Shown piece after piece: positions 1 to 4,361 of a stretch of DNA of 5,443 nt (its first letter is position 1; each line of letters opens with the position of its first letter). Both the position numbers and the translations under genes were made by a program. The stretch comes from F23-B02 sp045601285 (lineage in GTDB: Bacteria; Bacillota; Clostridia; Oscillospirales; Oscillospiraceae). The DNA is taken from positions 1-5,443 of the forward strand of contig JAZRZJ010000009.1 in NCBI GenBank assembly GCA_045601285.1, in the 5' to 3' direction. The notes below the pieces were generated by a model. It made no database searches. It was not told the DNA's origin and worked only from the letters and a program-made list of their open reading frames with translations.

Positions 1-818
1 ATTTCAATGGGAGGAGCATCAAAATCCGCTGCCTTTACAATATCGGATACGTTGAGCTTGAACTCGCTGCTGAAGTTTGCGGTTTTAAAATCACTTATTT
101 TGCAGGTCATGTTAACCCATTTGAACATCTTTTCGTACATATCTGCGGGCATATTGATCTGACCGATAAGCATGAGCTGATCTTCGTTAAAGAACTCCTC
201 CGCAGAATAGCAGCCGAAGCCGCCGATAGTGGCGCTTCTCACTGTTTCAAAATCGGGAGCGTCGCTGTAATAATCAAAATTAATTGCACAAAGCACGGAT
301 TCACCTTTAATACACTCAAGAACAACAAAGCTGCGGTAGATTTCGCCGTACTTATATACATAGCAGCCGCCGGGTAACAGCTCGGGGAGCTTTTTGCCGG
401 CGGAGGTCTTTTCAGTCTTTTCGTCGGGAGCTTTTTCGCCCCTGCGCTTTCTCACGGTCTTGCAGGGGGTGTTGAGGGTTTTGAGAAAACGCTGAAGATT
501 GCGTTTGCGCTGCTTCAGACCCTCTTCATCTGCTTCAAGCTCGCGCAGAAACTCTATGTTAGCTCCGCTTTCGATTATTTCGGTGACTTTCATCAGAATT
601 TCAGGGTCAACGACGCCGCATTGACGCTGTGCCTTTGCGATGGCGAAATACACATCGTGGAGTATGCCGTCGTCGGCGTCGAAATCCGCAAGATATTCAT
701 CAAGTATTACCTCGGTAATATCATCGACATCAAAGCCCTCGTCATACTGCTCTATGAAGCGGTCATATACATCGCAGAAATCATCGCTTTCGGTAATTCC
801 GAAGCCCCACATACCCAT
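1..818 (-). CDS. DUF4259-like hypothetical protein, 5' part (C-terminus beyond left edge)
   Basis: Reading the complement from an ATG at 818 gives 272 codons without a stop, running off the left edge. The start is supported by GAGGTG at 825-830, six bases upstream; an in-frame ATG two codons later is too close to be preferred. The N-terminus begins MGMWGFGITESDD, followed by an acidic helical stretch and an alanine-rich helix around residues 54-68 (HDVYFAIAKAQRQCG). This resembles the Firmicutes DUF4259 pattern of MGxWGxG, Asp-rich helices and an AxAxxQ helix, a family of unknown function. Residues 97-145 form a very basic, charged linker. Residues 146-272 form a separate predicted alpha/beta domain that I do not recognise. 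I see no signal peptide or membrane segment, so it is probably cytoplasmic. The gene diverges from the tRNA-Ser gene. The family call rests on N-terminal resemblance only, but that this is a coding frame is secure. Confidence 0.8.
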   Translation of the reverse strand, partial: MGMWGFGITESDDFCDVYDRFIEQYDEGFDVDDITEVILDEYLADFDADDGILHDVYFAIAKAQRQCGVVDPEILMKVTEIIESGANIEFLRELEADEEGLKQRKRNLQRFLKTLNTPCKTVRKRRGEKAPDEKTEKTSAGKKLPELLPGGCYVYKYGEIYRSFVVLECIKGESVLCAINFDYYSDAPDFETVRSATIGGFGCYSAEEFFNEDQLMLIGQINMPADMYEKMFKWVNMTCKISDFKTANFSSEFKLNVSDIVKAADFDAPPIE

Positions 819-850
819 AATAAGCACCTCACTTTATATTTATATGTACC

Positions 851-878
851 ATTTTATACATGCTCACCGCTTTGTCAA
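851..878 (-). promoter_or_regulatory. sigma-A promoter for the DUF4259-like gene
   Basis: On the minus strand a perfect TTGACA (873-878) is followed, after 16 bases, by TAAAAT (851-856). The transcript would start about 25-30 bases before the ATG at 818. It is back to back with the tRNA promoter. Confidence 0.6.
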
Positions 879-906
879 GAGAGGCGAGATTATTATACAT
901 TTATTC

Positions 907-935
907 TTGACAACGGCAAAAGCCTGTGCTATCAT
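907..935 (+). promoter_or_regulatory. sigma-A promoter of the tRNA-Ser gene
   Basis: TTGACA (907-912), a 17-base spacer and TATCAT (930-935) make a near-consensus promoter. The expected start near 942 leaves a short 5' leader of about 10 nt before the mature tRNA at 952, as expected for a single tRNA gene trimmed by RNase P. Confidence 0.8.
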
Positions 936-951
936 ACTTTAGCGGCTATGT

Positions 952-1043
952 GCAGAAGTACCCAAGAGGCCGAAGGGGCTCCCCTGCTAAGGGAGTAGGC
1001 GTGTAAAAAGCGCGCGAGGGTTCAAATCCCTCCTTCTGCGCCA
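952..1043 (+). tRNA. tRNA-Ser (anticodon GCU)
   Basis: This is a class II tRNA with all arms visible. The acceptor stem is GCAGAAG (952-958) paired with CTTCTGC (1033-1039), with discriminator G1040 and an encoded CCA at 1041-1043. The D-stem is CCC/GGG (961-963/975-977). The anticodon stem is CTCCC/GGGAG (979-983/991-995) around loop CTGCTAA, giving anticodon GCT at 986-988, which reads AGC/AGU serine codons. The long variable arm (996-1015) pairs GCGTGT with GCGCGC across an A-rich loop. The T-arm is GAGGG/CCCTC around TTCAAAT (1016-1032). It stands alone, with its own promoter and terminator. The last 21 bases are repeated twice downstream, the pattern expected if the tRNA 3' end serves as an integration target. 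Confidence 0.97.
1023..1043 (+). repeat. tRNA-Ser 3'-end repeat, copy 1 (inside the intact tRNA)
   Basis: These 21 bases cover most of the T-loop, the 3' T-stem, the 3' acceptor strand, the discriminator and CCA. They are identical to 1175-1195 and 2814-2834, all on the plus strand. The spacing is 152 bp from copy 1 to copy 2 and 1639 bp from copy 2 to copy 3. This copy is the functional one and would be the attL-like end of any inserted segment. Confidence 0.9.
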
Positions 1044-1044
1044 T

Positions 1045-1081
1045 AAACAAACGACCCATCCGTTGGATGGGTCGTTTGTTT
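1045..1081 (+). terminator. Intrinsic terminator of tRNA-Ser
   Basis: A perfect 17-bp stem (1045-1061 with 1065-1081) around the loop GTT starts one base after the encoded CCA. It can be extended by two A/T pairs. The core is GACCCATCC/GGATGGGTC and the descending arm ends in a T-rich run (GTTTGTTTAT). The A-rich left arm would also let it act in the opposite direction. Confidence 0.85.
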
Positions 1082-1086
1082 ATATC

Positions 1087-1195
1087 GGAGGGATTTGAAG
1101 CCAAAGTGGGCTTTCGCCGTAAAGAAAACATGCCGGTGGCATGCTTTAACCGCCGTGGCTTTTCCGCAGAAAAGCAAATCCCTCCTTCTGCGCCA
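1087..1195. repeat. Imperfect palindromic repeat with tRNA-derived ends
   Basis: The left end, GGAGGGATTTG (1087-1097), is the exact reverse complement of 1175-1185. Extended to 1099 it is a 13-base inverted copy of the tRNA T-arm at 1021-1033. AAGCCA (1098-1103) pairs with TGGCTT (1156-1161), and a central hairpin CATGCC-GGT-GGCATG sits at 1129-1143. The right arm holds 13 extra bases at 1162-1174. The unit could fold into a long branched hairpin. Open frames across it on either strand look like translated repeat rather than genes. I see no protein gene here. Confidence 0.6.
1166..1195 (+). repeat. tRNA-Ser 3'-end repeat, copy 2 (30 bp, att-like)
   Basis: This 30-base sequence is identical to 2805-2834. 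Its last 21 bases equal the tRNA-Ser 3' end including GCGCCA; its first nine, GCAGAAAAG, resemble the tRNA 5' end (GCAGAAG). GCAGAA (1166-1171) can pair with TTCTGC (1188-1193), so the repeat looks like a tRNA reduced to its acceptor stem. Confidence 0.85.
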
Positions 1196-1203
1196 CTAAA
1201 GAT

Positions 1204-1239
1204 CTCACCTTTGTCTACCATGATAAAAGTGAGGTTTTT
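1204..1239 (+). terminator. Possible weak intrinsic terminator after repeat copy 2
   Basis: CTCAC (1204-1208) pairs with GTGAG (1229-1233). The stem continues past one C/A mismatch with TTT/AAA (1210-1212/1225-1227) around a 12-base loop. GTTTTT follows at 1234-1239. The stem is short and interrupted, so this is tentative, but it repeats the layout of tRNA end followed by terminator seen at the other two copies. Confidence 0.4.
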
Positions 1240-1286
1240 GAATGAAGTCGACCATGCGGGCTAATGAAGAAGTGTCTTAATGAAAC

Positions 1287-1315
1287 TTGCAAATACAAAT
1301 ACTGCATGTTATAAT
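1287..1315 (+). promoter_or_regulatory. Promoter of the zinc-ribbon operon (extended -10)
   Basis: TTGCAA (1287-1292) is followed after 17 bases by TATAAT (1310-1315), preceded by TGT, giving an extended -10. Transcription would start near 1322, about 48 nt before the ATG at 1370. An in-frame ATG at 1280 lies upstream of this promoter, which argues against using it as the start of the next gene. Confidence 0.65.
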
Positions 1316-1369
1316 TACTCGAAATCTCAATGCAGAAAGAAGATAAATATTCTCTGGAGGCGTACGAAA

Positions 1370-1927
1370 ATGAATATACAGTCAACGATTTTCTCACGTG
1401 CAAAAATGAAAAGCTTCAAAAGGCAGAGTCTGTTCGTCACTATTTTAGGGATAGTGCTGCTTGTCCTCGCTTTTTCTTTCATGGGTGATTGGATTCGCGG
1501 CATGGATAAGACGACGAAGTCATTTATGGATATCTTTTTGCTTTTCGGCGGTCTCGTTGTTACAGCTTTTGGCATTAGGGGTTTAGTGATCGCACCTAAG
1601 ATCGAGGCTTATCTCAATCTTACGGGGCGTGAATCATGCACGGGACGTGAGTATGAAGAGTGGGCGGCAAAGTATGTGCCGGCAAATAATAACGCAAAAG
1701 CAAATAATACAAATTATGGAAGCAATGCAAAAGGTGCTGCTCCTTCGCAGAACAGAGTAAAAGGTGCTGCTCCTTCGCAGAACAGAGCGAATGTAAACAC
1801 TGCATATTCTCAACCGAAATACCGCATTGTTATCTGCCCGCATTGCGGTGCACAGATCAGATTACCGGATAACGGCAAAAAACTGAACGTGACCTGCCCG
1901 AGATGCACGAAAAAGTTCATTGTCTGA
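1370..1927 (+). CDS. Two-TM membrane protein with C-terminal zinc ribbon (hypothetical)
   Basis: A 185-residue protein starting at ATG 1370, chosen because GGAGG lies at 1356-1360, nine bases upstream; the frame is open back to 1280, but that region holds the promoter. Residues 1-20 are basic. Two hydrophobic segments follow at about 21-38 and 52-75, separated by a short loop, suggesting both ends face the cytoplasm. Residues 104-148 form an Asn/Ala/Gln-rich low-complexity linker containing a 10-residue tandem duplication (KGAAPSQNRV/A). The C-terminus (153-185) is a four-cysteine ribbon, CPHCG (C156, C159) and CPRC (C176, C179), resembling the MJ0042/zinc_ribbon_5 type. The function is unknown; the layout suggests a membrane-tethered zinc ribbon that could bind protein or nucleic acid. 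It is the first gene of an operon with a soluble zinc-ribbon protein 43 nt downstream. It seems AT-richer than rpoB (about 35% GC around 1681-1740). Confidence 0.8.
   Translation: MNIQSTIFSRAKMKSFKRQSLFVTILGIVLLVLAFSFMGDWIRGMDKTTKSFMDIFLLFGGLVVTAFGIRGLVIAPKIEAYLNLTGRESCTGREYEEWAAKYVPANNNAKANNTNYGSNAKGAAPSQNRVKGAAPSQNRANVNTAYSQPKYRIVICPHCGAQIRLPDNGKKLNVTCPRCTKKFIV
1729..1788 (+). repeat. 30-bp in-frame tandem duplication
   Basis: Two adjacent 30-base units (1729-1758 and 1759-1788) match at the first 29 positions and encode KGAAPSQNRV and KGAAPSQNRA. The near-identity points to recent slippage or duplication in the flexible linker of the membrane zinc-ribbon protein. It keeps the reading frame. 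Confidence 0.9.
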
Positions 1928-1970
1928 AATTGTTTTTATCGAATGCCGGAATAGAATTGGAGGCTTATCA

Positions 1971-2777
1971 GTGATTATTTGTCCGAATTGCGGCTACGAA
2001 AGCCCGGAAACCGCGAACTTCTGCCCAAAATGCGGAAATAAGCTTGAGCATAAATCATTCTGCTTGAATTGCGGGGAAGAGCTTATCCCCGGTATGCATT
2101 TCTGCCCTGCCTGCGGAACAAAAGTGGGTACAGCACCTAATGATGTTAAGGTGGTCGTTCCGCCGACCGTGCCGGCGAAAGCTGACACGCAGGAGATATT
2201 TGACGTTCAGGAATTTGAAGAAGTTCAGGAAATCTTTGACGTTCAGGAATTCGTAGAAGTGAATGACGCTAAAGATGAAGAATACCCGATACATAACAGA
2301 ATGGACAACCATCTTTATGAGCAAATAGTCGTCGATCCCAGCAAGAACAATATAGATTCCATTGCCGAGCTGGAAAAATACTGGAACAGAGACCATAATC
2401 CGGAGATCGCCGCATGGCTCGGTATGCTGTACTTAGGGACAGTAAAGAAAAACAAACCGGATACATGGAAAAAGGCTGTTGATATGCTGGAATACGCGGA
2501 CGCAAACGGCGTGTATACCTTTTCCTATCTTCTCGGATTTCATTATACCGTGTTTGACTGCCAGCCGGAGAAAGCCATGCTTTATTACGGTCACGATTAC
2601 TCCCTCGGCTATATGCGGCATGATGATTATCTTATATATGAGGAGTATCTCGAGGATGCGGGGCAGAAAGAGAAACTCTCAGAGGTATATAAGGCACATA
2701 TTGAATCCATATACAGCGATCCGGAAAAGCGGGAAGAATTGCTTGAATTGCAGAAAAAGCTTGCAGAGCTAGAATAG
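1971..2777 (+). CDS. Double zinc-ribbon protein with Sel1/TPR-like C-terminus (hypothetical)
   Basis: The start is taken as GTG 1971, giving 268 residues, because GGAGG (1959-1963) lies seven bases upstream and the zinc ribbon begins at once. A TTG at 1920 would overlap the previous gene and lacks such a site. Residues 4-21 form one ribbon (C4, C7, C18, C21) and 31-48 a second (C31, C34, C45, C48), the double zinc ribbon (DZR) pattern. A Pro/Val-rich linker and an acidic 12-residue tandem repeat (74-97) follow. Residues 128-268 are helical, with Sel1/TPR-like features (AAWLGMLYLG, WKKAVDMLEYADANG, EKAMLYYGHDYSLGY), ending in a Lys/Glu/Leu-rich helix. No TM segment is seen, so it is likely cytoplasmic. 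Sel1-type repeats usually mediate protein contacts. It shares an operon with the membrane zinc-ribbon gene, so the two may act together; the process is unknown. Confidence 0.85.
   Translation: MIICPNCGYESPETANFCPKCGNKLEHKSFCLNCGEELIPGMHFCPACGTKVGTAPNDVKVVVPPTVPAKADTQEIFDVQEFEEVQEIFDVQEFVEVNDAKDEEYPIHNRMDNHLYEQIVVDPSKNNIDSIAELEKYWNRDHNPEIAAWLGMLYLGTVKKNKPDTWKKAVDMLEYADANGVYTFSYLLGFHYTVFDCQPEKAMLYYGHDYSLGYMRHDDYLIYEEYLEDAGQKEKLSEVYKAHIESIYSDPEKREELLELQKKLAELE
2190..2261 (+). repeat. 36-bp in-frame tandem repeat encoding an acidic motif
   Basis: Two tandem 36-base units (2190-2225, 2226-2261) encode QEIFDVQEFEEV and QEIFDVQEFVEV. Each also splits into two six-residue halves of the form QE-hydrophobic-x-acidic-V, so the stretch is a 4 x 6 repeat. 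Several synonymous changes separate the DNA copies, so this duplication is older than the one in the upstream gene. Confidence 0.85.
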
Positions 2778-2804
2778 TTTATCATTGATAATAGAAACGA
2801 AAAA

Positions 2805-2834
2805 GCAGAAAAGCAAATCCCTCCTTCTGCGCCA
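2805..2834 (+). repeat. tRNA-Ser 3'-end repeat, copy 3 (30 bp, attR-like)
   Basis: Identical over 30 bases to 1166-1195; its last 21 bases equal the tRNA-Ser 3' end. It sits in the 3' untranslated region of the zinc-ribbon operon, 27 bases after the stop codon, with a strong terminator starting one base after its CCA. If the segment is an integrated element, this is its distal end. Confidence 0.85.
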
Positions 2835-2835
2835 G

Positions 2836-2873
2836 AAAAATCGTCCTCCATCAAATGATGGGGGACGATTTTT
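2836..2873. terminator. Bidirectional intrinsic terminator between convergent genes
   Basis: A long stem (2836-2853 with 2856-2873) has one G·U-type pair on the plus-strand RNA and is flanked by AAAAA on the left and TTTTT on the right. In either direction a GC-rich stem is followed by a U-run. It would end both the zinc-ribbon operon (stop at 2777) and the glycosyltransferase gene (stop at 2895). Confidence 0.88.
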
Positions 2874-2894
2874 ATGTTGCTGAGGTGTTGTTTT

Positions 2895-4100
2895 TCAAAA
2901 TAGTATATTTTGACCTTTTTTACGGCTTATTACATACATAGAGGTGAAAATCAGTGCCGCCAGCATAAGCATTCCGCCATATCGGGGGTGAACGATGTAG
3001 TGTCGGCTGAAATAGGCGAGATAGCAGTGGAGCGACGCGAGCTCCGCAAGCACCGGTATGAGCGCGTATTTCGGATTACAGCAGGCGAGGATTATTGAAA
3101 CAGCGCCCGCAAGGTAAAAGTATCTGTCGTGCATGTGCGGGAGAAGATAGGGGATTCCGATGACGAGAAGTGCCGTGAAGCCGATTATAAGCGCGGCGTC
3201 GAGCCTGTCCCGAACAATAAGTGCGTAGCCGAACACCAGAAGCATGAACAGCATTGCCGCAAAAATAAGAAGCTTTGACAGCTGCGCGGGGTTGCCCACA
3301 TTATCAAGCATGGAGGTGAGGGCAGGGGAGTTGTAGTTAAGGGCATCGCCCACGGTGCCTGCCTGGGTGAAATACAGCGTCATTACCTTCATGAACGGTC
3401 TGCCCGCAATTACCGCAGGAAGCATATAAATAATGTATGCGGCGGGGAAGGCAAGAAAATGCTTAAGCTTAATCTTCCTTGCAATAAGCAGAACTACGAA
3501 TACGGGCATGATGAACACGGCCTGAAGCTTGAAGGCGAGGGACGCGGCAATGCAGCACATAGCTGCCCAGGGTCTGTCCGAAAGCGCAAGGTAAATGCTG
3601 AATACTCCGAAGAAGCTGTAAATGCTGTCACACTGCGCCCACTTTGCGCCGTTTATTATAAATGTAGGGAAGAGGAGCAGCGCAAAAAAACACACGAGAA
3701 GCTTCACGCGGTTTTCGGTGCACAGTGAAAGAAGCTTCATGCCGGCCCAGGCGAGAAGAATGTCAAAGAGCAGGGAAGTGAGCTTGATAAGATACAGCTC
3801 GTTTACGGGGAAGAGGGAGAACAGCCACAGCATATACATATAGGGCGGGTTGTAGTTACCCACGTCATACCCGAGCCCCGCAAAACCGTAATCGCGGAAA
3901 AACTCCGTCCACGGCGCAAGAAAACTGAGATAGTCGTTGCTTTCAAAGTCAAGCAGCGCTGCCTTGACAAGCGTTATCGTGACAAGAAGCAGGAGGGGGA
4001 TAACAAAATTCCCGAAATTATTTATTAATTTTTCGCGCCACAGCAGGAAAATTGCAAGGGCAAGCTCCAATGCGAGCGCAATTAGGACGAATATTTCCAT
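2895..4100 (-). CDS. GT-C membrane glycosyltransferase, GT87/Gpi18-like
   Basis: A 401-residue, strongly hydrophobic protein with roughly ten or more membrane segments. The start at ATG 4100 is supported by GAGGT (4107-4111), six bases upstream. Family-type motifs are visible: ESNDYLSFLAPW (53-64), whose D56 fits the first-loop acidic residue that is catalytic in GT-C enzymes; NYNPPY (82-87); GAKWAQCDSIY (151-161); and HMHDRYFY (322-329), an MHxRYF signature typical of prokaryotic Gpi18/GT87-like mannosyltransferases (COG5542). Such enzymes move a sugar from a polyprenyl-phosphate donor to an acceptor on the outer face of the membrane; donor and acceptor cannot be told here. The length fits the family. 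It is a single gene, convergent with the zinc-ribbon operon and divergent from rpoB. An intrinsic terminator on its own strand just before its ribosome-binding site suggests attenuation. Confidence 0.85.
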   Translation of the reverse strand: MEIFVLIALALELALAIFLLWREKLINNFGNFVIPLLLLVTITLVKAALLDFESNDYLSFLAPWTEFFRDYGFAGLGYDVGNYNPPYMYMLWLFSLFPVNELYLIKLTSLLFDILLAWAGMKLLSLCTENRVKLLVCFFALLLFPTFIINGAKWAQCDSIYSFFGVFSIYLALSDRPWAAMCCIAASLAFKLQAVFIMPVFVVLLIARKIKLKHFLAFPAAYIIYMLPAVIAGRPFMKVMTLYFTQAGTVGDALNYNSPALTSMLDNVGNPAQLSKLLIFAAMLFMLLVFGYALIVRDRLDAALIIGFTALLVIGIPYLLPHMHDRYFYLAGAVSIILACCNPKYALIPVLAELASLHCYLAYFSRHYIVHPRYGGMLMLAALIFTSMYVISRKKGQNILF

Positions 4101-4123
4101 GACAATACCTCGTCAATAGATAC

Positions 4124-4155
4124 AAAAAAGCGGCGGATGCCTATACTATCCGCCG
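4124..4155 (-). terminator. Intrinsic terminator in the leader of the glycosyltransferase gene
   Basis: On the minus strand CGGCGGAT pairs perfectly with ATCCGCCG (4148-4155 with 4131-4138) around a 9-base loop. One C and then TTTTTT (4129-4124) follow. The plus-strand reading lacks an adjacent T-run, so it works leftwards. It ends only 23 bases before the ATG at 4100, leaving no room for a promoter after it. This fits a leader attenuator; the sensing structure is not evident to me. Confidence 0.75.
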
Positions 4156-4182
4156 AAAATTACGATTTTATTAATCCTATGC

Positions 4183-4211
4183 TTGACAAAGCAAAACAAA
4201 ATTGATATAAT
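4183..4211 (+). promoter_or_regulatory. Perfect consensus sigma-A promoter of rpoB
   Basis: TTGACA (4183-4188), a 17-base spacer and TATAAT (4206-4211) match the consensus at all positions. Transcription would start near 4218, some 144 nt before rpoB. Such a strong promoter suits an RNA polymerase gene that is not fed by an upstream ribosomal-protein operon in this window. Confidence 0.92.
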
Positions 4212-4217
4212 GACTTG

Positions 4218-4361
4218 CTATGTTTTTGAGCAGAAACGGGGATACACCCCCATCATCTACGATTACAATATAGCATTTATGAAACGTAAATACAACACCT
4301 AAAGCACAGAAAATGACAACTGCCCCGGGTGTTCTCAATTACGATTAAGGAGTGTGTGCGA
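4218..4361 (+). other. rpoB 5' leader
   Basis: This is the untranslated stretch between the predicted start and the rpoB ATG, about 144 nt. It contains a small GGGG/CCCC hairpin at 4238-4251 with no T-run after it, and the ribosome-binding site AAGGAG at 4347-4352, nine bases before the ATG. I see no ORF and no riboswitch I can name. The probable minus-strand promoter of the glycosyltransferase gene lies inside it. Confidence 0.5.
4267..4295 (-). promoter_or_regulatory. Candidate promoter of the glycosyltransferase gene
   Basis: On the minus strand TTGTAT (4290-4295), a 17-base spacer and TATATT (4267-4272) make a moderate promoter. It would start RNA near 4260 and give a leader of about 160 nt that passes over the rpoB promoter region and the intrinsic terminator at 4155-4124. 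A poorer alternative, TTGCTT with TAAAAT, lies near 4165-4194, too close to the terminator to make good sense. Confidence 0.45.

Larger units (their letters stand above)
1044..2834 (+). mobile_element. Putative remnant integrated element(s) at tRNA-Ser 3' end
   Basis: The segment is bounded by, and once interrupted by, exact direct repeats of the tRNA-Ser 3' end. The tRNA stays intact at the left and truncated copies lie at 1166-1195 and 2805-2834. This is the layout left by site-specific integration into a tRNA gene. The sub-segment 1044-1195 holds only a terminator and a palindromic repeat. The sub-segment 1196-2834 holds a hairpin, a promoter and a two-gene zinc-ribbon operon, and it looks more AT-rich than rpoB. 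No integrase, excisionase or transposase gene is visible, so this would be a decayed or helper-dependent element. The alternative is a dispersed repeat family that merely resembles the tRNA end. Confidence 0.4.

Noticed and set aside
621..998. Plus-strand open frames over 621-998
   Set aside because: They are antisense to the DUF4259-like gene and then run into its promoter region and the tRNA. No ribosome-binding site was seen, and the minus-strand frame explains the region.
946..1221. Minus-strand open frame of 91 codons across the tRNA, terminator and palindromic repeat
   Set aside because: It is the antisense of a tRNA plus repeats, and no gene-like context supports it. The same kind of peptide appears opposite repeat copy 3 (2627-2854), which shows it is translated repeat.
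1280..1369. Upstream in-frame ATG adding 30 residues to the membrane zinc-ribbon protein
   Set aside because: The extra region contains the -35/-10 promoter, and the GGAGG site serves ATG 1370.
1637..1672. GREYEEWAAKYV stretch in the membrane zinc-ribbon protein resembling the first helix of Mrr-like nucleases
   Set aside because: No nuclease catalytic motif follows; the next part is low-complexity linker and zinc ribbon. The similarity is too short to use.
1729..1788. Tandem repeat considered as a CRISPR fragment
   Set aside because: The units abut with no spacers, keep the reading frame and code for a linker, so this is a simple duplication.
1920..1970. TTG start adding 17 residues to the double zinc-ribbon protein
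   Set aside because: It overlaps the previous gene, has no ribosome-binding site, and GTG 1971 has GGAGG seven bases upstream directly before the first ribbon.
4238..4251. GGGG/CCCC hairpin in the rpoB leader as a terminator or riboswitch
   Set aside because: It is a four-pair stem with no T-run and no recognisable conserved core.
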